DNA of 64,000 bases from Blastomonas ursincola (GTDB lineage Bacteria; Pseudomonadota; Alphaproteobacteria; Sphingomonadales; Sphingomonadaceae), in contig NZ_VDES01000002.1 of NCBI RefSeq assembly GCF_013607875.1, positions 885,638 through 949,637 of the forward strand, in the 5' to 3' direction. Every line of letters starts with the position of its first letter. Position 1 is the stretch's first letter. Position numbers and translations under genes: made by a program. Positions 38,383-46,074 of this stretch are shown here, piece by piece. The notes under the pieces are model-generated. The model did no database searches and was not told the origin of the DNA. It saw only the letters and a program-made list of their open reading frames with translations.

Positions 38383-38886
38383 TCAGCGCGTCCAGCACTG
38401 CGGATCGGTCTGGCCCTTGGCCGGATCGAGCTCCGAGCGGACCAGCACGATCGATGCGATCTTGCCGTCGCGGATCACGCCATGGCCCGCCGCCAGCGAG
38501 CAGGCGGTCTTGCCGTCCCGGCGCGACCGGATGACGTGATAGGTGTAGACCCGGTCGCCGACACGGAACATGTCCTTGAACGGCACCACGATCTCGACAT
38601 CGCCGCCACCGGCCTGGATCTTCTGGAAGTGCTTCGCCCAGCCCTCGACGCCGTTGATCACGGTCTTGCCCTCGAGCACCAGCGTCGCATCTTCGGTGAA
38701 GTGCTTGCGGAAATTCTCGGGCGTGAACGCGCCGGGGGTCTTGAACGCCTCGTTCCACCAGACGAACATCTGCGACACCGGATCGTCCGAAGCGACGGGC
38801 GCGGCGATGGCCGCCGGAGCGAGCACCGGCATAGCGGGCACGAGCGCCAGTGCGGCCCCGGCGATCAGTCTGGTCATCAAGGTCAT
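38383..38886 (-). CDS. Exported SnoaL/NTF2-like protein
   Basis: About 167 residues with a Sec signal (MTRLIAGAALALVPAMPVLAPAAIAAP) and a SnoaL/NTF2-like fold (VSQMFVWWNEAFKTPGAFTPENFRKHFTEDATLVLEGKTVINGVEGWAKHF). I favour the ATG preceded by AAGGG at ten bases; an earlier ATG at 38904 overlaps the amidohydrolase stop. The function is unknown; such domains can bind or turn over small molecules in the periplasm. It lies between the amidohydrolase and the TonB receptor of the minus-strand run. Confidence 0.78.
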   Translation of the reverse strand: MTLMTRLIAGAALALVPAMPVLAPAAIAAPVASDDPVSQMFVWWNEAFKTPGAFTPENFRKHFTEDATLVLEGKTVINGVEGWAKHFQKIQAGGGDVEIVVPFKDMFRVGDRVYTYHVIRSRRDGKTACSLAAGHGVIRDGKIASIVLVRSELDPAKGQTDPQCWTR

Positions 38887-38900
38887 GTCAGAAATACCCT

Positions 38901-40235
38901 TCATTGTGCGATGAGGCCGGTCTTGTCGTCGCGATAGATGCGGCCGTCCTTCATCACGAAATCGATGGTGCGCAGTGCCGAGATGTTCTCGACCGGATTG
39001 GCGTTCACCGCGATGATGTCCGCCGCGAGGCCCGGCTTGATGCGCCCGGTCATGTCGTCGATCTTGAGCATCCGCGCGGTCTCGGTGGTGCCCGAGCGCA
39101 GCGCCTGGAGCGGGGTCATCCCCGCCTTCACGTAGAGCTCCGCCTCGGCGACGGTCGCGGTGGTGCCGTCATTGGGTTCGAACGGGAACTGGTCGGTGCC
39201 GAGCGCGATGTTGACGCCCAGGCGGATCGCCTTTTGCAGCATCGCCCAATGTTCCTTGCCGGTGCTGTCGACCCGCGCGAGATACCAGGCGGGCGATCCG
39301 ATCTTCTTGTAGAATTCCTTGGCCCCCGGCTGGCTGACAACGATGGTCGGGACCAGCCACACGCCCTTTTTCTTCATCAGCTGCAGCGCGGCATCGTCGA
39401 GATAATAGCCATGCTCGAAGCAATCGATGTCGAACTTGAGCGCCTGCTGTGCCGCCTCGGCCGAGCCGTTATGCGCGGTGACCGGAATGCCGTTGCGATG
39501 CGCCACCTCGATCAGCGTCGAGAGCTCCTCGTCGGTCATCGGCGCCGCGCCGATCGCGCCGTGCGTGTCCGAAATGCCGCCCGAGATCGCGATCTTGATC
39601 CAGTCCGCGCCATATTTGATCTGCTTGCGCACCGCTGTCGCCAGGCCATAGGGGCCATCGGCCTCGAGCGAGCCATGGCCGCCGGTGGGCACGATGATCT
39701 CGCCTGCGGTCAGGATGCGCGGGCCGATAACGTCGCCGCGCTCGATCCCGGCGCGCAGCGCGAAGTCATTGCCATGATCCTCGCCGGTGGAGCGCGTGGT
39801 GGTGACCCCGGCAAGCAGTGACTTGCGGGCATTGCCCGCCATGCGCAGCACCTGTTGCGGGTCGGTCTCGCCCACCAGCGCCGCGCCCGCCGCACCGGGC
39901 AGCTTCAGCCCATAATGCGTGTGCATGTTCATCAGGCCCGGGATCAGCCAGCGGCCCGTCATCGACACCTGCTTGGCATCGCGCGGAATGGTGGTCGAGG
40001 CGGCAGGCCCCACGGCGCTGATGCGGCCTCCGGTGACGATCACGACCGCGTTCATCATGACGTTGCCGGTATCGACATCGACGACATTGCCGCCGACCAG
40101 CGCGATCACCTCGGTGCTGACCTCCTGGTCGACCATGATCTTGCCTTCGCGCGCCTCTGCCACGCCCGCCGTCGCCAGTGGCATCAGCGTCGCCGCCGTT
40201 GCCATCGCCGCCATCATCCATCGCCGGTAGCGCAT
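38901..40235 (-). CDS. Exported metal-dependent amidohydrolase (possible Xaa-Pro/Xaa-X dipeptidase)
   Basis: A 444-residue amidohydrolase-superfamily enzyme with a signal peptide (MMAAMATAATLMPLATAG). The metal site is complete: HTHYGL, the carboxylated lysine in WIKIAISGGI, VTAHNGSAEA, FEHGYY and the final aspartate in ALGTDQFPFEP. The layout matches the imidazolonepropionase-like group that includes exported dipeptidases acting on Xaa-Pro, Xaa-Arg or Xaa-Lys bonds. It begins the eight-gene minus-strand run and shares its 255-base promoter region with a divergent DUF885 gene. Confidence 0.88.
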   Translation of the reverse strand: MRYRRWMMAAMATAATLMPLATAGVAEAREGKIMVDQEVSTEVIALVGGNVVDVDTGNVMMNAVVIVTGGRISAVGPAASTTIPRDAKQVSMTGRWLIPGLMNMHTHYGLKLPGAAGAALVGETDPQQVLRMAGNARKSLLAGVTTTRSTGEDHGNDFALRAGIERGDVIGPRILTAGEIIVPTGGHGSLEADGPYGLATAVRKQIKYGADWIKIAISGGISDTHGAIGAAPMTDEELSTLIEVAHRNGIPVTAHNGSAEAAQQALKFDIDCFEHGYYLDDAALQLMKKKGVWLVPTIVVSQPGAKEFYKKIGSPAWYLARVDSTGKEHWAMLQKAIRLGVNIALGTDQFPFEPNDGTTATVAEAELYVKAGMTPLQALRSGTTETARMLKIDDMTGRIKPGLAADIIAVNANPVENISALRTIDFVMKDGRIYRDDKTGLIAQ

Positions 40236-40318
40236 ATGCCTGTCCCCGCAGCCCCTTGAATACGTGCAACGTCACGCAAATGACGCATTCGTGCAATGCA
40301 GCAAAACCATCCGAATCG

Positions 40319-40333
40319 TTGCGTCAGGCGCAA
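40319..40333. promoter_or_regulatory. TTGC-N7-GCAA operator between amidohydrolase and DUF885
   Basis: TTGCGTCAGGCGCAA is a perfect palindrome with the T-N11-A geometry of LysR targets; one more flanking base pair (G/C) extends it. It lies 84 bases before the amidohydrolase start and 158 before the divergent DUF885 start. The same TTGC/GCAA pattern is found at 27642-27656. Nothing else of note is in this 255-base gap except two CGTGCAA repeats (40263-40269 and 40290-40296). Confidence 0.5.
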
Positions 40334-40490
40334 CATATGAAAGGTAGCCAGCGCTCTGATGAAATTAGATTGTTGTAAACGCGCGCTTTCGGCGCCGGGG
40401 TGGCCAGTATGATCAAATGCGCTTTGCCGATCTGAGCGCTAGAATCTGTGCCGGCTGTGGTGAGGATCGGCACATCGGGGAGACAAGGAC

Positions 40491-42311
40491 ATGCCGACAA
40501 ACGGACTGGAAGTAACGCGCAGAACCACGCTGGCGGGCGGACTCGCGCTGGGGGCGATGGCGGGCATGCCGTTGCACGCCCAGGCGAGCGATGCCGGGGC
40601 CAGGCTGCGCGCGCTGCTCGAACAGGCCGATGCCGCCGATGCGCTGCTCGATCCGCTGTCCGACGAACGGCGCGGGGAGAGCAGCGGCCCGGCCTATGTC
40701 GATCCGCTGGGCGATGCCTATGGCGACACGCTGCGTGCCAACAAGCAGGCGCAGATGCAGGCGCTCGAGCAGATCGACCGTAAGGCGCTCTCGCCGCAGG
40801 ACGCGATCGCCTATGACGTGTTCGCGTATCGCACGCGCGAGGTGCTGAGCCTGTTCGACAGCGGGCTGTTCGTCATCAAGCGGCAACTGGCACTCGATCC
40901 TTCGTTCGGTCCGCATGTCGAGGTCGCCGATTTCGTCTCGGGCGGCGGCGCTCGCTTCGAGTCGCTCGCCGATTACGAGCGCGGCCTGGAGCGGCTCAAA
41001 GGCTTTGCCGATTATCTGCAGACCGCGATCGTGCGGCTGCGCGAGGGTCTGGCTTCGGGCCATGTCCATTCGCAGGTCGTGGTCGCCAATGTGCTGCGCC
41101 AGGTCGATGCCATGCTGGCGCTCGCGCCCGACGACACGCCCTTCTTTGCCGCGATCCGGCAGATGCCCGATCCGGTCAAGGCCAGCGATGGCGACCGGCT
41201 GACCGCCGCCTATCGCTCGCTGATCCGCGAACGCATCCTGCCGGGATACAATCGGTGGCACGATTTCCTGACCCAGGACTATGCGCCCAAGGCGCTCGCG
41301 CTGCCGGGGCGCGGGGCGATGCCCGATGGCGCGCGGCTCTATGCGGCAGAGCTGGCGCGGCACACCACGACGAGCCTTGGCGCAGACGAGATTCACGCGC
41401 TCGGCCTGTCGGAAGTCGCGCGCATCCGCAGCGAGATGGAACAGGCGCGCAAGGACATCGGCTTCGAGGGCGACCTTGCCGGGCTGTTCGAGCATATCCG
41501 CACCGACCCCAGATATTATTACAAGACCCCCGAAGAGCTGCTCGCGCGCTTTGCCGCGATCGAAGCGAAGATCTGGCCGGCGATCCCCAAGCTGTTCGCG
41601 CGGCGGCCCAAGGCGCCGTTCCGCGTCGCGCCGCTGCCCGCGCTCGGCGATCAGCGCGGCACCGGTTATTACCGGCCCGGACCTGCCGATGGCGTGTCGC
41701 CGGGAACGCTCTATTTCAACATGGCGATGCTGGGCACCCGGCCCATCCCGACACTGGAGACGCTGACGCTGCACGAAGGCATTCCGGGTCATCATTTCCA
41801 GCTGACCCTGGCGCGCGAGAACGAGGCGCTGCCGCCGATCCTGCGCTTCGGATCGTCCACCGCCTATTCGGAGGGCTGGGGGCTCTATGCCGAGTCGCTG
41901 GGCCGTGATCTCGGCATGTTCACCGATCCGCTCCAGTGGTTCGGTCATCTCGACATGGAGATGCTCCGCGCGGTGCGGCTGGTGGTCGATACCGGGCTGC
42001 ATGCGAAGAACTGGCAGCGGCAGCGGGCGATCGACTATATGCTCGCCAACACCTCGATGGCGCCCAAGGATGTCGCGGTGGAGATCGACCGCTATATCGC
42101 CTCTCCGGGCCAGGCCTGTTCCTACAAGATCGGCGAGATCCGCATCGCGGTGCTGCGCGAGCGCGCACGCAAGGCGCTGGGCAAGCGCTTCGACATCCGC
42201 GATTATCACGACCAGGTGCTCGGCACCGGCGCGCTGCCGATGGCGGTGCTGGAGGCGAAGATCGAGCGCTGGATTGCGGCGGGAGGTGGGGCCGCTGGCT
42301 CAGGCTTCTAA
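40491..42311 (+). CDS. Exported DUF885-family metallohydrolase (second copy)
   Basis: A 606-residue protein with a twin-arginine signal (TRRTTLAGGLALGAMAGMPLHAQA). It carries LHEGIPGHHFQLTLARE (metal site), SEGWGLYAESLGRDLG and SPGQACSYKIGEIRIAVLRERARKALG, the DUF885 marks. It is divergent from the amidohydrolase, with a palindromic operator in the shared region. The 3' end overlaps the convergent flavin reductase gene by 12 bases. Two differently placed DUF885 copies suggest distinct specificities for related substrates. Confidence 0.88.
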   Translation: MPTNGLEVTRRTTLAGGLALGAMAGMPLHAQASDAGARLRALLEQADAADALLDPLSDERRGESSGPAYVDPLGDAYGDTLRANKQAQMQALEQIDRKALSPQDAIAYDVFAYRTREVLSLFDSGLFVIKRQLALDPSFGPHVEVADFVSGGGARFESLADYERGLERLKGFADYLQTAIVRLREGLASGHVHSQVVVANVLRQVDAMLALAPDDTPFFAAIRQMPDPVKASDGDRLTAAYRSLIRERILPGYNRWHDFLTQDYAPKALALPGRGAMPDGARLYAAELARHTTTSLGADEIHALGLSEVARIRSEMEQARKDIGFEGDLAGLFEHIRTDPRYYYKTPEELLARFAAIEAKIWPAIPKLFARRPKAPFRVAPLPALGDQRGTGYYRPGPADGVSPGTLYFNMAMLGTRPIPTLETLTLHEGIPGHHFQLTLARENEALPPILRFGSSTAYSEGWGLYAESLGRDLGMFTDPLQWFGHLDMEMLRAVRLVVDTGLHAKNWQRQRAIDYMLANTSMAPKDVAVEIDRYIASPGQACSYKIGEIRIAVLRERARKALGKRFDIRDYHDQVLGTGALPMAVLEAKIERWIAAGGGAAGSGF

Positions 42312-42953
42312 GCCAGGCGCCTCTGCGGGCCAGACCGGCCTGTCCATCTGGAACAGGTCGGTCATCCGCACATACCAGCCCGCCCCGTGCACACGCCCGA
42401 TCAGGCCCATGGCGAGCGTGTCGAGATGGCAGCGGTCGGCATCAAGCACAAACCGGTCGGCGACATGCGCCATCAGCACCTCGCCGATGACGATCACCTG
42501 GCCGCCCTCACCGCCGGGATAGACGGTTTCCAGCACCCGGCATTCCAGGCTGACCGGCGCGCTGGCGATGCGCGGCGGCCCGACCAGCCGCGAGGGCAGC
42601 AGCTCCAGCCCGGCCAGCGCGCACTCGTCGACTTCCGGCGGCGCGTCTATGCAGGTGAGGTTCATCGCCTCGGCGTCGGCTTCGCACACCAGGTTGATGA
42701 CGAATTCGCCGGTGGTGGTGATGTTGACCGCGCTGTCCTTCAACCCGCCTTCGGGCCGCAGCATCAGCCCCAGCACCACGGTCGGCGGATCGGAGCCCAT
42801 CATGTTGAAGAAGCTATAGGGTGCCGCGTTGTGAATTCCGTCGGCCGAGCGGCTGGTGACCCAGGCGATCGGGCGCGGTGTGATCGACGAGGCGAGCAGC
42901 TTGTAGCGCTTGGCAACCTCAAGCGCGCGGAGATCGAATTCCATGCGGCTCAA
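42300..42953 (-). CDS. Flavin reductase-like split-barrel FMN protein
   Basis: A 217-residue protein of the flavin-reductase-like FMN-binding split barrel. The segment LASSITPRPIAWVTSRSADGIHNAAPYSFFNMMGSDPP is the FMN-binding signature, and EFVINLVCEADAEAMNLT follows. It may supply reduced flavin to an oxygenase. Its start overlaps the nitrilase stop by four bases, so the two form a unit. The gentisate genes are divergent from that unit. Confidence 0.88.
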   Translation of the reverse strand: MSRMEFDLRALEVAKRYKLLASSITPRPIAWVTSRSADGIHNAAPYSFFNMMGSDPPTVVLGLMLRPEGGLKDSAVNITTTGEFVINLVCEADAEAMNLTCIDAPPEVDECALAGLELLPSRLVGPPRIASAPVSLECRVLETVYPGGEGGQVIVIGEVLMAHVADRFVLDADRCHLDTLAMGLIGRVHGAGWYVRMTDLFQMDRPVWPAEAPGLEA

Positions 42954-43885
42954 TCCTCGACGGTGCGGACGACGCAGGTCTTGGGGCGCTCGTCGACGGT
43001 CAGGCTGAAAATGTCGGGCCGGGCATAATGGCCGGTCACATCGAAATCATACTTGCCGCGCACCACCTCTTCGGTGTCGATCTCGGCATAGAGGATCGTC
43101 TCGCCTGCATAATCGGGCCCGGCGAGCACATCGCCCAGCGGACCGATGATGCAGCTTCCGCCGCGCATCAGCACGGTGTCCGGATCGTCCCCGAGCGCGC
43201 AGTCGTATTCCGCTGGATAGGCGGCGCGGGTGATGTGCTGGCAGGCCGATAGCACGAAGGTGCGCCCCTCCAGCGCGATATGCCGCATCGAGGCGAGCCA
43301 GCCGTCGCGATCGTCGGCCGTCGGCGCGCACCAGATCGATATGCCCTTGGCGTACATCGCCATGCGCATCGCGGGCATGTAATTCTCCCAGCAGATTACC
43401 GCGCCCACCTTACCCAGCGGCGTGTCGAGCACCGGCATGGTCGAACCGTCGCCAAAGCCCCAGATCAGTCGTTCGGCCCCCGTGGGCATCAGCTTGCGAT
43501 GCTTCGCGACCAGCCCGGCCGCGCCGTCGAAGAACAATGCGGTGCAATAGAGCGTCCCGCCGTCGCGCTCGATCACGCCGATGACGACGAAAAGCCCGGT
43601 TTCCGCCGTCGCCTCCGCGATCGCTGCGACCTCAGGCCCGTCGAGCGCGATCGCGCCTTCATGATAGCGCTGGAAGTCGCGGCGACCCTCGGGCTTGCGC
43701 ATACCGACCGGCGTGCCGAACGATGCGCCCTTGGGATAGGTGCCGACAAAGGCCTCGGGAAATACCGCCAGCCGCGCACCTGCCGCCGCCGCTTCGTGGA
43801 TCAGCGCTGCCGCCTTGGCCGCAGACGCCATCGGGTCAAAGGGATGCGCCGCCGCCTGGACCACCGCTGCCTTGTATCTCGCCAT
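42950..43885 (-). CDS. Nitrilase-superfamily hydrolase
   Basis: A 311-residue nitrilase. The catalytic triad is visible: E44 in VFPEAFVG, K131 in KHRKLMPTG and C165 in VGAVICWENYMP. The CWENYMP context is typical of true nitrilases acting on nitriles rather than amidases. The substrate is unknown; an aromatic or arylacetonitrile is possible given the aromatic cluster opposite. It is divergent from the gentisate dioxygenase gene with a 104-base control region. Confidence 0.9.
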   Translation of the reverse strand: MARYKAAVVQAAAHPFDPMASAAKAAALIHEAAAAGARLAVFPEAFVGTYPKGASFGTPVGMRKPEGRRDFQRYHEGAIALDGPEVAAIAEATAETGLFVVIGVIERDGGTLYCTALFFDGAAGLVAKHRKLMPTGAERLIWGFGDGSTMPVLDTPLGKVGAVICWENYMPAMRMAMYAKGISIWCAPTADDRDGWLASMRHIALEGRTFVLSACQHITRAAYPAEYDCALGDDPDTVLMRGGSCIIGPLGDVLAGPDYAGETILYAEIDTEEVVRGKYDFDVTGHYARPDIFSLTVDERPKTCVVRTVED

Positions 43886-43932
43886 CGTCGCGCTTCTCCA
43901 AAAAAATTTCGCCGCCAGAATAGCTCGGGCGA

Positions 43933-43969
43933 TTGACGTTTCAAGCTTAAAGTTTTAACCTTCAAGTAT
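43933..43969 (+). promoter_or_regulatory. Candidate promoter and MarR-type operator for the gentisate operon
   Basis: An AT-rich island between the nitrilase and gentisate genes contains TTGACG at 43933-43938, the near-palindrome TTAAAGTTTTAA at 43947-43958, and two TTCAAG repeats at 43940-43945 and 43961-43966. Such short AT-rich palindromes are common MarR targets, and a MarR gene lies in this operon. No experimental support; the -10 element is weak. Confidence 0.4.
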
Positions 43970-43989
43970 CTCGAGCGGAGGAATCGGCA

Positions 43990-45114
43990 ATGGCATCGAC
44001 CTATGACCAGTATCGCGAGGATGTGGCAGGCAGGGCCAATGTCACCGACACGCCGGAGCTGGTTCGCTATTATCGCGAACTCGAGGAGCTGGGAACCGGC
44101 GCGCTGTGGACCGTCGCCAACAAGATCGAGCCATGGGAACCGGCTTCGCCTTCGGTCCCGATCATTTGGCGCTACAACGACCTTCGCGACCGGGTGATGC
44201 GCGCGCTCGAGCTGGTGACCCCCGAACAGGCCGGGCGTCGCGTGGTCTATCTCGCCAACCCGGCGCGGCAGGATGTCGTGGCCGCCGTCGGCTGGCTCTA
44301 TTCGGGGCTGCAGGTGATGGCGCCGGGCGAATGCGCGTCGAGCCATCGCCATAGCGCTTCGGCTCTGCGCTTCATCATGGAGGGCGAGGGCGCCTTTACC
44401 AATGTCGACGGGCACAAGATGACGCTGCGGCGCAACGATTTCGTGCTCACCCCCAACGGCACTTGGCACGAGCATGGTGTTGCGGAAGGTGGAACGCCAT
44501 GCATCTGGCAGGACGGGCTCGACATTCCGCTGATGAACGCGCTCGATGCCAATTTCTACGAGGTGCACCCCGATCTCAACCAGGCGGTGACCTATCCGGT
44601 CGACGATTCCACCGCAACCTGGGCGGGCGCGGGGCTGCGCCCGGCGGGGCAGGACTGGTCGAAGCGCTATTCGCCGCTGTTCAAATACGAATGGGAGCCG
44701 ACCTACGAAGCCTTGCAGCGCTATGCCTCGGTCAGCGACGGCAGCCCCTATGACGGCATCCATATGGACTACATGAACCCGCTGACCGGCGGTGCGGTGA
44801 TGTCCACCATCGGCGCGTCGATCCAGATGCTGCGCCCCGGCGAGCGCACCCGCGCGCACCGCGAGGTCGGCAATTTCGTCTATCAGTGCGCCAAGGGTTC
44901 GGGCCATTCGATCATCAACGGCCAGCGTTTCGACTGGCAGGAGCGGGACATTTTCGTCGTGCCGAGCTGGATGTTCCACGAGCATGTCAACGGATCGGAC
45001 AGCGAGGATGCCTGCCTGTTCTCGTTCCACGACCTTCCGGTCATGCGCGCGCTCGGCCTCTATCGGCAGGAAGCGCTGGCCGAAAATGGCGGGCACCAGC
45101 CGATCCTCGGCTGA
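43990..45114 (+). CDS. Gentisate 1,2-dioxygenase
   Basis: A 374-residue bicupin ring-cleavage dioxygenase. The iron-site histidines sit in ASSHRHSASALRFIMEGEGAFT (first cupin), and TWHEHG follows; the second cupin starts at IQMLRPGERTRAHREVGNFVYQ and has FHEHVNGSD. It opens gentisate to maleylpyruvate. Next are an FAH-family hydrolase and the salicylyl-CoA hydroxylase-like protein. An AGGA ribosome site precedes the ATG. Confidence 0.93.
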   Translation: MASTYDQYREDVAGRANVTDTPELVRYYRELEELGTGALWTVANKIEPWEPASPSVPIIWRYNDLRDRVMRALELVTPEQAGRRVVYLANPARQDVVAAVGWLYSGLQVMAPGECASSHRHSASALRFIMEGEGAFTNVDGHKMTLRRNDFVLTPNGTWHEHGVAEGGTPCIWQDGLDIPLMNALDANFYEVHPDLNQAVTYPVDDSTATWAGAGLRPAGQDWSKRYSPLFKYEWEPTYEALQRYASVSDGSPYDGIHMDYMNPLTGGAVMSTIGASIQMLRPGERTRAHREVGNFVYQCAKGSGHSIINGQRFDWQERDIFVVPSWMFHEHVNGSDSEDACLFSFHDLPVMRALGLYRQEALAENGGHQPILG

Positions 45115-45162
45115 CCTGCCGCTCTTCCGTCTTTCCTCCCCGTCAGTCCAAGGATCTGCCTT

Positions 45163-46074
45163 ATGCGTCTCGTTACCTTCCGCGCCACCGTCGAAGCGCC
45201 TGCCCGGCTGGGGGCGATCGCCGGATCGCTGGTGGTCGATCTCGAATTGCTCGGCGATGCCACCGGCGTGCCGCTGCCCTCCACGATGCTCGATTTCATT
45301 GATTTGGGCCCGGAGGCCGTGCGCATTGCCTCGGCGCTGATGGCAGAGCTCGATGGCGAATTCCCGCTCGGCACCGCGCAGCCGCTTGTCAATGTAAAGC
45401 TGCTCGCGCCGATCCCGCGGCCGCGCAAGAACATCTTCGGCATCGGGCTCAACTATATCGACCATGTCGCCGAATCCGCCGCCGCGCTCGACACCTCGCC
45501 CGATCTGCCGCGCCAGCCGGTGATCTTTTCCAAGCCGCCGACCAGCGTGATCGGCCCGGGCGACCCGATCCCGCACGATGCCAATGTCACCCAGCAGCTC
45601 GACTGGGAGGTCGAACTCGCCGCGATCATCGGCACCCGCGCCAAGCGCGTCGCGCGCGAAGAGGCGCTGGCCTATGTCTTCGGCTATACCGTGCTCATCG
45701 ACATGAGCGCGCGCGATTGCCGCCGCGCGGGCCAGTGGATCTACTCCAAGGGCCAGGATGGCTATGCGCCAATGGGGCCGGTGATCGTCACCGCCGACGA
45801 AATCCCCGATCCGCAGACGCTCGACCTGTGGCTGACCGTCAATGGCGTCGAAAAGCAGCGGTCGAACACCGCCAAGATGCTGTTCAAGGTCGATGAGCTG
45901 ATCGCCGACATCTCGGTCGGCATCACGCTGGAGCCGGGCGACATCATCGCCACCGGCACGCCCGAGGGCGTGGGGGCAGGCCGCACGCCGCAGGAATTCC
46001 TGTGGCCGGGCGATGTCGTCGAATGCGCGGTCGAGGGCATCGGCCGCCTGCGGCATAATGTGGTGGCGGTGTAA
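45163..46074 (+). CDS. Fumarylacetoacetate hydrolase-family enzyme (fumarylpyruvate or maleylpyruvate hydrolase)
   Basis: A 303-residue FAH-domain protein. The metal-ligand region [16 protein letters not shown] and [17 protein letters not shown], and the closing [16 protein letters not shown], are diagnostic. In gentisate pathways it hydrolyses fumarylpyruvate to fumarate and pyruvate. No maleylpyruvate isomerase is encoded nearby, so it may act directly on maleylpyruvate, or an isomerase lies elsewhere. It shares one base with the next gene. Confidence 0.92.
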   Translation: MRLVTFRATVEAPARLGAIAGSLVVDLELLGDATGVPLPSTMLDFIDLGPEAVRIASALMAELDGEFPLGTAQPLVNVKLLAPIPRPRKNIFGIGLNYIDHVAESAAALDTSPDLPRQPVIFSKPPTSVIGPGDPIPHDANVTQQLDWEVELAAIIGTRAKRVAREEALAYVFGYTVLIDMSARDCRRAGQWIYSKGQDGYAPMGPVIVTADEIPDPQTLDLWLTVNGVEKQRSNTAKMLFKVDELIADISVGITLEPGDIIATGTPEGVGAGRTPQEFLWPGDVVECAVEGIGRLRHNVVAV

